From: Pectobacterium brasiliense
GTDB lineage: Bacteria; Pseudomonadota; Gammaproteobacteria; Enterobacterales; Enterobacteriaceae
Length of the DNA stretch: 64,000 nt
Assembly: GCF_016950255.1 (NCBI RefSeq)
Contig: NZ_JACGFN010000001.1
Coordinates: 1,116,001 to 1,180,000 of the forward strand
Reading direction: 5' to 3'
Below the pieces are notes generated by a model. It was given only the letters and a program-made list of their open reading frames with translations. It was not told the DNA's origin and searched no databases. Position 1 is the first letter of the stretch, and every line of letters begins with the position of its first letter. Made by a program: the position numbers and the translations under genes. Shown piece by piece: positions 36,007-45,600 of this stretch.

Positions 36007-36729
36007 TTAAACATCGTTCATTAATTTCACGCGCAGGCGCTTTATCGCCTGGCTATGCAACTGACTGACTCTCGACTCTCCGACTTCAAGAACGGCACCG
36101 ATCTCTTTCAGGTTCAGCTCTTCCTGATAGTAAAGCGTCAATACCAACTTCTCACGCTCTGGCAGGCTTTCAATCGCATCCATTACACGATGACGCAAAT
36201 TGCCTTCCATCAGTTGATGCAATGGATTCGCATCTTCATTGCCTTCCAGTAACGCCTCTGCGCTGTCACCATGTTCTTCACGCCATTCATCGTAAGAGAA
36301 AAGCTGGCTGTTATTCGTATCCAGCAATATCTGACGATAATCCTCAAGCGTGATATTCAAGGTCTGCGCAACTTCCTGCTCCGTTGGAGTACGACCGAGC
36401 TGCTGTTCAGCCTGTTGCATTGCTTGTGCCACTTCCCGCGCATTACGCCGTACACTGCGTGGAGCCCAATCACGACTTCGTAATTCATCCAGCATCGAAC
36501 CGCGAATTCGTTGGACGGCATAGGTGGTAAACGCCGTACCTTGTAACGAATCATAACGCTCAACTGCGCTTAGCAAGCCGATACCGCCAGCCTGTAGCAG
36601 ATCGTCAAGCTCAACACTCGCGGGGAGACGAACCTGTAAACGCAAGGCTTCATGGCGCACTAGTGGTACATAGCGCTTCCAAAGGGAATTTTTATCCATT
36701 GTGCCTTCGGCGGTATACAAATCGCTCAC
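36007..36729 (-). CDS. fliA: RNA polymerase sigma factor FliA (sigma-28)
   Basis: 240 residues. Sigma factor for late flagellar genes, held in check by FlgM. GTG start at 36729 (MSDLYTAEGTMDKNSLWKRY aligns with E. coli MNSLYTAEGVMDKHSLWQRY). Region 2 SVELDDLLQAGGIGLLSAVERYD and region 4 EELNLKEIGAVLEVGESRVSQ are highly conserved. Its targets here include fliC and fliD, both with clear boxes. Confidence 0.98.
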   Translation of the reverse strand: MSDLYTAEGTMDKNSLWKRYVPLVRHEALRLQVRLPASVELDDLLQAGGIGLLSAVERYDSLQGTAFTTYAVQRIRGSMLDELRSRDWAPRSVRRNAREVAQAMQQAEQQLGRTPTEQEVAQTLNITLEDYRQILLDTNNSQLFSYDEWREEHGDSAEALLEGNEDANPLHQLMEGNLRHRVMDAIESLPEREKLVLTLYYQEELNLKEIGAVLEVGESRVSQLHSQAIKRLRVKLMNDV

Positions 36730-36755
36730 AGTGACAAATACCTACGATGATAATG

Positions 36756-36782
36756 TTATCGACACTATTATGCTTTTAGGTA
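36756..36782 (-). promoter_or_regulatory. Possible FliA-type promoter of fliA
   Basis: On the minus strand GTCGATAA (-10-like, 36756-36763) lies 15 bp from TACC (-35-like). The -10 matches 7 of 8 consensus bases, the -35 only 2 of 4. FliA autoactivation is known in E. coli, but this box is weak. Confidence 0.35.
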
Positions 36783-37169
36783 GGGTAGCCAATCGTCTGA
36801 ATAGCGTCAAAAAAGGAGGGTTATTCATGCTATGCATGACAGGACTGAGTAAGGCGTCTGCGGAGAGAAACACAGACGGCACGTACATATGGTGTAATGC
36901 GACAGAAAATCTGTGATGTATATCTCTTTCGAAGGAGAAGATTCTAGCGCAGACCTCTGGCAGAGGAAAGGCTGTTTTATGGAAAGGCAGATCAAACCGG
37001 GGATCGTTGCAGATAATTGTCTGACAACAGAATGCGGCCATTTTATATATTACAGATGCTTGGCAAGGCCGAGCACACTAAAAATAATGTCGCTACAGTT
37101 AAACTGCATCCGTGATATCGATGAATACAATGACATTACAGATGTTATATCGGATGGCATGCAGTGAAA

Positions 37170-37230
37170 AAATTCAAATAAAATGTGATCTGGCAAATGG
37201 CTATAAAAGCCAGCAGCAACTGCCAGATCA
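37170..37230 (-). terminator. Terminator at the end of the glycosylation island
   Basis: Outer arms TGATCTGGCA (37186-37195) and TGCCAGATCA (37221-37230), with an inner TGGCT/AGCCA stem. Read on the minus strand it is followed by ACATTTTATTTGAATTTTTTC. It lies 24 bp past the stop of the last island gene. Confidence 0.75.
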
Positions 37231-37253
37231 GATCTAAATCAATGCGAATAATA

Positions 37254-38003
37254 TTATTGATTTATTCCTTTCTCGCAGAGTAAAAATATACTTGCGCAAA
37301 GGTCAGGGTATTGTTGACCAAGCTGGTAGCAACCGTCCAAATATTCTTTTGATAAAATATCCGTTTGCAATATTTGATCCCATTGAAAATTAGCCAGCGC
37401 TTTAAAGAAAATACCTGAACGATATGTAACATTTAACCCCGCACGACTCGCATCACGTTCCAGCGTATCTAATGCATACGTACAGCGATGCCCGTGAGCA
37501 AATTCAGCTTCAGTCACCGCCGAATTATGGGAAATAATGCCCATTTTTACTGCTATCTGACGGGAAGCTGCATTAGCATTAGGACAAACGAGGAATAAAC
37601 GCCCACCCTCGGCTAACCATTCGTCGTTAATACGCTTAAGTAGAGCAACGGGATCGTCAATATGTTCAAGCACATGCGTCAGAATAATATTGTCATAACG
37701 GCGAGGCAATTGAACATCTTCAAAACGTGAGTGGATATAGGTAATTCCGTCTTTTAACCGGCCTTGAGCATGTGAAATAGCCTCTGCAGAAGCTTCAACG
37801 CATGTGATATCGTTGAAATGTTCCTGTAGTCGTGAAGTGAAATCACCTTTGAAGCTCCCCAACTCCAGTAAATTTCCTGGCCGAAAGAAAGGGGTAAATG
37901 CACGTACCATAAAAGGATGCATTACATCAAAGTCGAAATTATAGGCGTATTTATGGTCTGCTGCATCCTTAATTTCCTGATCATAATTTCTGCTGGCTGT
38001 CAT
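37254..38003 (-). CDS. Class I SAM-dependent methyltransferase (flagellin island)
   Basis: 249 residues. Motif I is LLELGSFKGDFTSRL (residues 45-59), motif II-like ITCVEAS, and post-motif THVLEHIDDPVALL; a standard Rossmann methyltransferase. Last gene of the island; its start overlaps the stop of the acetyltransferase gene by 4 nt (ATGA type), so it is translated with it. Likely methylates a sugar intermediate or the finished glycan on flagellin. N- versus O-methylation cannot be told from the sequence. Confidence 0.85.
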   Translation of the reverse strand: MTASRNYDQEIKDAADHKYAYNFDFDVMHPFMVRAFTPFFRPGNLLELGSFKGDFTSRLQEHFNDITCVEASAEAISHAQGRLKDGITYIHSRFEDVQLPRRYDNIILTHVLEHIDDPVALLKRINDEWLAEGGRLFLVCPNANAASRQIAVKMGIISHNSAVTEAEFAHGHRCTYALDTLERDASRAGLNVTYRSGIFFKALANFQWDQILQTDILSKEYLDGCYQLGQQYPDLCASIFLLCEKGINQ

Positions 38004-38452
38004 ATTTTCTTCTCACAATGTCGGATCATCTTTAGGATATTGCCGATAATTTCTGACTGAATAAAGGCGTGTTTTAGATAAAAGCTTCTGGCAACCTGAT
38101 TACTTTCTTCAACTTCCAAACGTATTTCTATCGCGCCCAGATCTTGCATTTTCGTTATACACTGTTCCAACAGAATGCCACCAGAACCTACGCCCTGAGC
38201 TTCTGCTAATACCGAAACATTAGTAATAAATGCAATCCTTGTTTGCGCATTAAAATATGCAGCGACAAGGCCGACTAAACGTTCGTCTCTCCACCCTTCA
38301 ATGCAGTATGCAAGGCGAGCGATTTTATCTGCATAGGCCGCTATTTCAACCCTGCTCTCCAGCGCACGGACAAATACATCATCACAGGCACGCAGATGTG
38401 ATGCGATCTCCTCAGCGGTGGCGCTATTCTGACGTATAATCATTCGCTGCAT
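38000..38452 (-). CDS. GNAT N-acetyltransferase (flagellin island)
   Basis: 150 residues. Acetyl-CoA loop near residues 88-98: EAQGVGSGGILLEQ, where QGVGSGG fits Q-x-x-G-x-G/A, followed by the typical ARSFYLKHAFI motif B. Overlaps the beta-propeller gene upstream by 13 bp and the methyltransferase downstream by 4 bp, so tightly coupled. A plausible task is N-acylation of the amino group that the DegT aminotransferase puts on the sugar. Confidence 0.82.
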   Translation of the reverse strand: MQRMIIRQNSATAEEIASHLRACDDVFVRALESRVEIAAYADKIARLAYCIEGWRDERLVGLVAAYFNAQTRIAFITNVSVLAEAQGVGSGGILLEQCITKMQDLGAIEIRLEVEESNQVARSFYLKHAFIQSEIIGNILKMIRHCEKKI

Positions 38453-39408
38453 GCGGTCAACTCAGCCAAACCGAAACCTTCTTTTCCGAATGCGTTGCCG
38501 TTATAGAGCAAATAAACCTTCTCATTGCATTGGAAAAGGTGAGGATAACATTGCATTTCACTATCCCACTCGCCTGATTCCGAAATGGCAGGCACCTGAG
38601 TATCATCTCTATGCCATGTAATAAGATCATTTGACCAGGCATAACCAAGACGATATCCACGCCCGGCACCTAAGCGGAAATCGAAGCACTCGCGATAACA
38701 AAAAATCATGTGATAGCGATTGCCCACTTTGATCACCGTAGGCAGCGCCTGGCATTCATCATCACCGAGCCGATCGGCAATAATAGGCTTACTCTCTCGT
38801 ACCCAGTCGATGCCATCATCAGAAACAGCATGTGCAATTTTATAAATACGGTCTGGTGGAGAATCAGACTGTTGCTTTTTCCAACCCACACCGTAGATGT
38901 ACCACATATGGAAGCGCCCTTCGATATGCAGAACAAAAGCGTCCCCGACCAAGTAAGGTTCGTGCAAAGAGGCTGACATTACAGGGCCAGTCGCATGTCG
39001 TTGAAACGTATTACCGCCATCACGGCTAATTGCCAAACCTATCGAAGTATCAACAGAAACAGAGACCCGGCGATTCCACCCTGTCGTCCAAGCCATCACC
39101 ACATCATTGTGGCGCAAGACGTTAAAGGGGAAGATACCATGTTCATCAAACGTGCCTAATTCAGCGTGGGCAATGACAGGTGCCGGGCTGACTTTAAGGA
39201 TTTCCTGCAGATTTTTATCCATATCTACATAGGCAACTCGGCTGATAAATTTATCATTTTTCTCATCTATTTCGCGAGTAGAAAAATAGATACGAACAAA
39301 GTCATCATATACTAAGGCCTGAGGGGATTGGGCATACCCTGCCCCACCAATCAAAGGTGGATGCGCCTGAGGTGAATAGATGAGCCCATGTTTACGCCAT
39401 GTCAGCAT
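38440..39408 (-). CDS. Five-bladed beta-propeller protein, copy 1 (glycosidase-like)
   Basis: 322 residues with repeated blade motifs such as SRDGGNTFQRHATGP, HAVSDDGIDWVRES and YAWSNDLITWHRDD, the D-G-x-x-W/F pattern of glycoside hydrolase clan GH32/43/68-like propellers. WDSEMQCYPHLF near the C terminus and VRIYFSTRE near the start are conserved with the neighbour gene. Members of this family (often annotated as glucosamine inositolphosphorylceramide transferase N-terminal-like or GH43-like) occur in polysaccharide loci; catalysis has not been shown. Its ATG overlaps the stop of copy 2 by one base (TAATG). Confidence 0.8.
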   Translation of the reverse strand: MLTWRKHGLIYSPQAHPPLIGGAGYAQSPQALVYDDFVRIYFSTREIDEKNDKFISRVAYVDMDKNLQEILKVSPAPVIAHAELGTFDEHGIFPFNVLRHNDVVMAWTTGWNRRVSVSVDTSIGLAISRDGGNTFQRHATGPVMSASLHEPYLVGDAFVLHIEGRFHMWYIYGVGWKKQQSDSPPDRIYKIAHAVSDDGIDWVRESKPIIADRLGDDECQALPTVIKVGNRYHMIFCYRECFDFRLGAGRGYRLGYAWSNDLITWHRDDTQVPAISESGEWDSEMQCYPHLFQCNEKVYLLYNGNAFGKEGFGLAELTACSE

Positions 39409-40367
39409 TAGCGCAATTCTCCTTCTAACTGTGCCAAACCAAAACCATAGCGCCCAACTTGATCGCCTAAATATGCCATATAGACTTTGCCATCAAGCTC
39501 AAACACATGGGGATAGCTGATCATTTCCGAGTCCCATCCTGTTTCAGACACGTCAACTCCTGCCTTTTCATCATCACGGTGCCAGTCAATAAGATCGGAG
39601 CTCCATGCGTATCCAATACGGTACCCATGCTTTTTCCCTCGATAATGTTCGCTATAGCGGTAGCAAAAAAACATATGGTACTTACAGTTCGCATAAAACA
39701 CATCCGGACTCGCCTGCGCTTCATCCTCTTCAATTCGACTGCTTATTAAATCTTTATTTAACTTCCGCCAATTTATGCCATCGCTCGATACCGCCATGCG
39801 GATTTTATAAACAGGCTCTGCGCGACCATCAACGAGTTTCCATCTACGACCGGCAATGTAGAATAGCTGCCATTCACCATTAAAGCGGCGAACTTTTGGC
39901 CCACTCATAACAAAGGGTTCTTCAGGGGAATAGCTAATAATTGGCCCTGGTCCAGCTTTGCGGAATACGTCCCCATCATCACTAGTAGCCATACCAATAG
40001 CAACATTGAAAGGTACTGATTCACATCGGGTCCATCCAGCATAATATGCGCGAAAAATATTTTCATCGCGAACGACGGACACGGGATAGGTACCAAATTC
40101 GTCAAACTCACCTGATTGCCCCAGCGGTAAAATAGGGTTTTCAGAAACACGTAATACTTTGAATAGGTTATTGCGATCTAGATCAACCCAGGCTGAATAA
40201 CTAACATACATACCCTGTTCATCAGCAGGTGGGCGACAAGAGAAATAAACACGAACAAAATCATCAAAAACAAGCGTTGCAGGTGCTTGTGCAAATTCTT
40301 TAAGCCAAAGGCGATCATTAACATCTTGTGGGGTAAAGACCTTGCCTAGCTTTTTCCACTTAAACAT
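39408..40367 (-). CDS. Five-bladed beta-propeller protein, copy 2 (glycosidase-like)
   Basis: 319 residues, a clear paralogue of copy 1: FDEFGTYPVSVVRDENIF parallels FDEHGIFPFNVLRHNDVV, and GYRIGYAWSSDLIDWHRDD parallels GYRLGYAWSNDLITWHRDD. The tandem arrangement indicates an old duplication with divergence. No signal peptide, so cytoplasmic action on a nucleotide sugar or glycan precursor is more likely than secretion. Starts 2 bp after the WbqC-family stop. Confidence 0.8.
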   Translation of the reverse strand: MFKWKKLGKVFTPQDVNDRLWLKEFAQAPATLVFDDFVRVYFSCRPPADEQGMYVSYSAWVDLDRNNLFKVLRVSENPILPLGQSGEFDEFGTYPVSVVRDENIFRAYYAGWTRCESVPFNVAIGMATSDDGDVFRKAGPGPIISYSPEEPFVMSGPKVRRFNGEWQLFYIAGRRWKLVDGRAEPVYKIRMAVSSDGINWRKLNKDLISSRIEEDEAQASPDVFYANCKYHMFFCYRYSEHYRGKKHGYRIGYAWSSDLIDWHRDDEKAGVDVSETGWDSEMISYPHVFELDGKVYMAYLGDQVGRYGFGLAQLEGELR

Positions 40368-40369
40368 AC

Positions 40370-41071
40370 TTATATCAACTCATATTCATTAGTAATAAGG
40401 TGAAATACCTCATCACTGGAATTAAACATCATGACATCAATGATTGATAACCAAGCCACAAAAGGTTCATCAAATTGTTTATAAATAATATTATTTGGCT
40501 GGATAAAATTCAGAGTCATTCCGTGCAAAGAAAAGGCCTCTTGGGAGTACAGAGAAATACCACCTGGTGGATTGCTATACGATTTCGCACCAAGGGCATT
40601 CCCGAAGGCAAGAACTTTGTCTTGAGATTTTAGTGAGTGGTCGATGTTAATAGAAGATGATACTTTTATATCACATGTTAAACCAAGATATCCCTTAATA
40701 CTCTCCAAGGAATATAATATATAATTAAACAAATTATCATCCCGATAATTTATTATGCTTTCCAGCAATGGGAAAACATTTTTAAAGTAAGGTGCGCGCC
40801 GATAAGCCCCACGAATCTTGTTGATTAAATCATCTCTATTAAATGTCTCTGATAACACTCTATCTTTAACATCTAAAAAATCAGAATCTTTCTTCAATGG
40901 TAAGCTAAATGTACTATCCTTCCCATTTAATAAAATGCGATTTCGATTTATCCATCCCTTTTTAGTATATTTTATATTATCGTAAACCACAAAAACGTCT
41001 ACTTCGGCCATCAACTGAAAATAGCCAATGTAAGGGAAGAAATAAGGTTGCATTACCGCATATTTTATCAA
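40370..41071 (-). CDS. WbqC family protein
   Basis: 233 residues. Opens AVMQPYFFPYIGYFQLM and continues VFVVYDNIKYTKKGWINRN, the WbqC signature. WbqC-like proteins occur in O-antigen and flagellar glycan loci next to DegT aminotransferases and are thought to modify the amino sugar (acyl or glycine-type transfer). AT-rich compared with the backbone genes. Two bases separate it from the next gene downstream, 119 bp from the aminotransferase upstream. Confidence 0.88.
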   Translation of the reverse strand: MIKYAVMQPYFFPYIGYFQLMAEVDVFVVYDNIKYTKKGWINRNRILLNGKDSTFSLPLKKDSDFLDVKDRVLSETFNRDDLINKIRGAYRRAPYFKNVFPLLESIINYRDDNLFNYILYSLESIKGYLGLTCDIKVSSSINIDHSLKSQDKVLAFGNALGAKSYSNPPGGISLYSQEAFSLHGMTLNFIQPNNIIYKQFDEPFVAWLSIIDVMMFNSSDEVFHLITNEYELI

Positions 41072-41190
41072 CGCTATCTCCTGATAAAACTAAAATACTA
41101 ACTAATATAAATTTCGCATTGTAAATTAAAAATTATATTTTACTGAAAATAATAACTCACTCTATTACTTTCTTCGACCTAAAATACTTT

Positions 41191-42303
41191 TCAGTTTACA
41201 CAGTCAGAAATACACCTAACAACATCCAATATACTTTCATCTGACAAATCAGGGTAGATTGGAAGACAGAGGACATTGTCGGCTATATGAGATGCTGTGG
41301 GTAGCCCACCTTCTTTAGCTGAGTCTAACCCTCGATACATAGGGAATGTGCTAATCAGAGGATAAAAGTATCGACGAGCATATATATTATTTTCCCTCAG
41401 GATATCGTAAACCTCGTCCCTTTTCTTCGGGAAAGTATCAGAGAAGAAAATAGGGAAATAGGCATAATTCCAGGTCACATCATCAGGAATACTCAACACC
41501 TTAATTCCTGATATATTTTTCAAAAGATCACAATATCTTGAATAGATATTTTTACGCTGATTTAATGCTGAATCAATATGTTTTAATTGAAGCAATCCAA
41601 ATGCGGCCTGAACCTCATTCATTTTTGCATTAATGCCAGGAGCCACAACTGTCACTTCATCAACAAAGCCAAAGTTCTTAAGATAATCAATTCTTTTTTT
41701 CGTTTTTTCATCTTGAGAAATAATCGCACCACCTTCAATAGTGCTAAAAACTTTCGTTGCATGAAAGCTGAGGATAGAAAGATCCCCATGATTTAGTATG
41801 CTGACATCATCCTTTTTAACACCAAAAGCATGAGCCGCATCATAGATCACTTTTAAACCATATATATCAGCAATATTTTGAATTCGGTCAACATCCGCAG
41901 GCAAGCCATAACAATGCACGGGTAAAATGGCAGATGTTGCTGGCGTAATAGCCTGTTCTAATTTCGAGGGATCAAGATTGCATGTCACGGGATCGATATC
42001 AACAAATACTGGTTTTAATCCATTCCATAGTAATGTATGCGATGTCGCTACAAACGAGTAAGGTGTAGTAATTACCTCACCGGTGATACGTAACGCCTGC
42101 AAAGCAGTGAGTAATGCCAGCGTACCATTAGAAAACAAACTAAGATACGGAACGCCCAGATACTCAGCCAAAGCTTGCTCTAAACGCTGATGGAAGGCGC
42201 CATTATTCGTCAGCCACTTATTTTCCCATATTTCTTCAAGATAAGGAGTAAATTCATCCAAAGACGGTAATAACGGGCTTGTTACATACACTGGTTTTTT
42301 CAT
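41191..42303 (-). CDS. DegT/DnrJ/EryC1/StrS sugar aminotransferase
   Basis: 370 residues. PLP-dependent aminotransferase of nucleotide-activated keto sugars, of the VioA / dTDP-4-amino-4,6-dideoxyglucose transaminase type. The PLP Lys is Lys184 in SILSFHATKVFSTIEGG and Asp155 (VIYDAAHAFG) contacts the cofactor ring nitrogen. Expected substrate is a dTDP-4-keto-6-deoxyhexose made by rfbAB enzymes encoded elsewhere. AT-rich, suggesting transfer. First small gene of the island after the large glycosyltransferase. Confidence 0.9.
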   Translation of the reverse strand: MKKPVYVTSPLLPSLDEFTPYLEEIWENKWLTNNGAFHQRLEQALAEYLGVPYLSLFSNGTLALLTALQALRITGEVITTPYSFVATSHTLLWNGLKPVFVDIDPVTCNLDPSKLEQAITPATSAILPVHCYGLPADVDRIQNIADIYGLKVIYDAAHAFGVKKDDVSILNHGDLSILSFHATKVFSTIEGGAIISQDEKTKKRIDYLKNFGFVDEVTVVAPGINAKMNEVQAAFGLLQLKHIDSALNQRKNIYSRYCDLLKNISGIKVLSIPDDVTWNYAYFPIFFSDTFPKKRDEVYDILRENNIYARRYFYPLISTFPMYRGLDSAKEGGLPTASHIADNVLCLPIYPDLSDESILDVVRCISDCVN

Positions 42304-42618
42304 TTCACCATCTTCCGCTTATAGATTATTCGCAATCAACGCTACCGCCCTTGACTCGCAGCTACCAAAGCGCTGAAACTTCACCCATATTAATGATATA
42401 AAAAGAAAATGTTCAGGTTTGGCTTAGTGCTCCTGACAAAAATAACAATGCTACATTCTCTTTCTATAATATCGCAGCCGACTTCCACTTATTCGGCAGT
42501 ACGTTTGAACATCAACTTTTAGAGATAATGGCATAAACATAAATGCCATTATCTTATCCATTTACCAATCAACCTGGTGACATTCATCCGTGACAAACTA
42601 TCACTTACATGACATCAG
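42304..42618. other. Intergenic region between the large glycosyltransferase and the aminotransferase
   Basis: 315 bp. Contains a perfect 11-bp hairpin 42523-42554 (AGATAATGGCA / TGCCATTATCT, 10-nt loop) 65 bp downstream of the large gene; it has no T-tract, so termination is uncertain. A promoter for the five downstream genes could lie at 42310-42500 but none is clear. Confidence 0.5.
42523..42554 (-). terminator. Hairpin downstream of the large glycosyltransferase gene
   Basis: Arms AGATAATGGCA and TGCCATTATCT pair perfectly; the minus-strand tail is CTCTAAAAG, not a T-run. Possible weak or factor-dependent terminator, or a processing hairpin. Confidence 0.4.
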
Positions 42619-45600
42619 TTAGTGACCTATCGAATAGCTTTTAGGCGGCTCACCAGCACAGTAGGCTTTCCATACCGTTCTTAACGCCTGTTGAAAATAC
42701 GTTGAAGACGTTACGTCTGCAGTATCGATGTCATGCTCCATTTTCTTGCGTAAACTATGGCGAATTTGATTCAGTTCATCCAACCGGTTATTCCAGGAAA
42801 TGGCCTTGTCGATATAGTCTGCTTCTGAATCTGCAATAAACTCATTCAAACCAGCCTGACCAAGGTTGACCACCCCTTGGCGAGCAGCATAGGTTTCACC
42901 GGCCAGCGTCAGAGTCGGCACGCCCATCCACAAAGCGTAGTTCGTCGTGGTTCCCCCTGTATAGGGGAACGTATCCAACAACACATCGATTTCCTGGTGC
43001 ATAGCGAGATAATTCATTATGTTGACGCGTTCACGGAAAATTAGCTGCTCGGGCTGAACGCCCTGTGCCTCTAGCTTTTTACGTATATGTTCCCTTGTCT
43101 GCATGCTAGGCAACGCACCAATGATCATCTTGCTCGTTGGCAACTGAACGAGGATCTTTCCCCATGCCGATAATACGGTATCGTTAATCTTCGTCGGCCT
43201 GTTAAAGCTAGCGAAAGTGAGATAACCGTTTGTCAGTGCGGGAAGATCGTTGACCTCAGGACCATTGACCACGGGCTCAAACTGTCGGTCAAATAGCACG
43301 TACAGTAATTTTTCAGTAAATTGATGGGCTAAAACCTCTGGGTATGGGGCATGGTTCATAACCAGATAGTAATCCATCGCCTTTAATCCAGTCGTTCCCG
43401 GATAACCAATCCAGCTAATTTGGATCGGTGCAGGCTTCATAGCAAACATTGATAAACGGTTGTCGCCAGTATGGCCGGAAAGATCGAAAAGAATATCTAT
43501 CTCATCCCGTTTAATTAACTCGAATAATTCAGTATCGCTGCTACTCGCTACGTTACGCCATGCCGCTGAACTTTTTTCCAGCATGCGAGTGACATCATCA
43601 TAATGATGTGATGTGGAATAGGCATAGAGGGAAAAATGCTGATGATCGATGTCATTCCATACAGGCGATAAGAATTTGCTGACTGGGTGTGAATATAAAT
43701 CGCCAGACACAAAGCCAACGCGCAACACTCTATCGGGATCTTTATTTTGCAGATAATGCACTGGAGCAAGTGCGCCATTCCGTTTTTCTACTACTTCACC
43801 ATATAACAAGTGTTCAGCAAAAATCTCTGAAGCAGGAATCTTAGCATTATGCAGTAAAGCGAACAGAAGATTGCTGTATAAACTTAAATCTTCAGGAGCA
43901 TTAGCAACAGCCTTGCGATAGTACTCAATTGCACTTTCGACATCAGATTTTTTATCCAACACCATCGCCATTGCATTTAATACCGCCGCATCGTTAGGTA
44001 GAAGTTTTATTGCTTTTTCTATGCATACTTCTGCACCGGCCATATTTTCAAATTTTAAATAAACGAGCGCCACCACATTCCAGGCAACAGCAACATTTCC
44101 ATCGCAGCGAATAATCCTGTAGGCCAGGTTAATTGCTTCCCAGTAATGATATGTATTATGCAATAGACTGGCCAACTCGCTGTAGACCAACCATGCATTG
44201 CTATGCATAGAAATGACTTTTGCTAACGAGAAAATTGCCGCATCTTTATCGCCAGTAACGAAGTTGATTCTTTCTAGCGTGATCCAATTTTGCAGATTAT
44301 TCGGTTGTTTTACCGTCAACTCTTCAGCCAGAGCGCGCGCTTCATCGTATTTCTGTTTCTGTAATAAATCATATAATTGACGCTTAACTTTCGCATCAAT
44401 AGGATCGTTAACGAATTCTTTTCTACTTTTCTCAACTTTTATGACATCACTAGCCTTGAATAACCCCCCACCGCTCGCATTACTGGAATACATAATCAGC
44501 GGGCTTACATTGTGGATAACCTCGTTAACATCCTTGGCTAGTTCCATACGTTTTTGGAAATAACGCTGCCATGCCAACGCACTTCCAATCATCAAACCTT
44601 TATGGTGCAATTCATCTAACAGCGCTAATGAGCCCTCTTCCGGCTCATCCAGTAAGCCCATTGGAATTTTCAGCCCCTGAGCCGCTAATGGCAGCGTGAA
44701 AGACTCATACCAATAGTTAAATGCAGGATAAATATCCCCACAGTTCGGTAATACTCGCAGTGCGCTGAATTCACTTTTACGATAAGCACATTCACCGACG
44801 CAGAAATGAATGCTCGACATTCCCTGCTTTAATAAAGCATAAAGAGATTCACGCACATTGTTTTCATGTTCTTGCTCATCGTTTTCTCTTTCAGGAAAAT
44901 GCGTATTGAATATCAGTTGCTTAAAGGAAACACTCGCTGGCCACGCATTACCTAAGACATCCAGAATTTGCTGTGTCAGTTCGTGATCGGTCGATATCTG
45001 TATACCGGTATTGGTAACATACGAATTAGACGCCAGCCCTTTATTCAGCATTACACGGCGGAAACTACCGGCCCAAGACAATTTATCCAGTCGCGAGACA
45101 TCAATTTCCGATTCCAGCTTTTCCGCGCGTTCAGCAGCGACCAGCAGACTAAATCGACGTTTGCGCCCGACGTTAAAATCTAGATACTGCTGTTTTAATA
45201 TCTTATTGCCAGCTGGACAGATTGTGCGCAGTAAGTTATCTACCTGCTCACCATAGTGAGAGGCTATCTCAGTGTGAGGCTCAATTTCGCCAACATAAGC
45301 CAAGCCTTCTTGCGTAATCTGCGCATTAAAGTCGAGCAGATAGCAGGGTTGATTCAGGCCTTGTAAATAGTTGAGCGCGAGTGACACATCTCCCAGTTGT
45401 TCAGCTTCTTCAACCAGGGTCGCAATAGCGGTTCTCTGAGGATTACCTGCTGACATACCCAGCGCTAAGTAACTCAACATGGCTCTGGCGCTGGCTTGCT
45501 GTTGTTCCGGTGTTTCTGCCAGGCTGGCATGCAGATTTAAGGCATCCTGCAGGATTTCTTCTGTTTTCCCACCTGGATAAGTCGAATAGGAAAAACACAC

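Larger units (their letters stand above)
36730..37253. other. Intergenic region upstream of fliA
   Basis: 524 bp carrying the fliA promoters on its left and the island terminator on its right. An 84-codon plus-strand frame inside (36913-37167) has no ribosome site or recognisable product and is not called. Confidence 0.6.

Noticed and set aside
36913..37167. 84-codon frame upstream of fliA
   Set aside because: No ribosome site with proper spacing, no recognisable motif, and it lies across the fliA promoter region and island terminator.
42523..42554. CRISPR-like or IS terminal repeat reading of the palindrome
   Set aside because: Only one copy exists, with no spacers or transposase; it is a plain hairpin.
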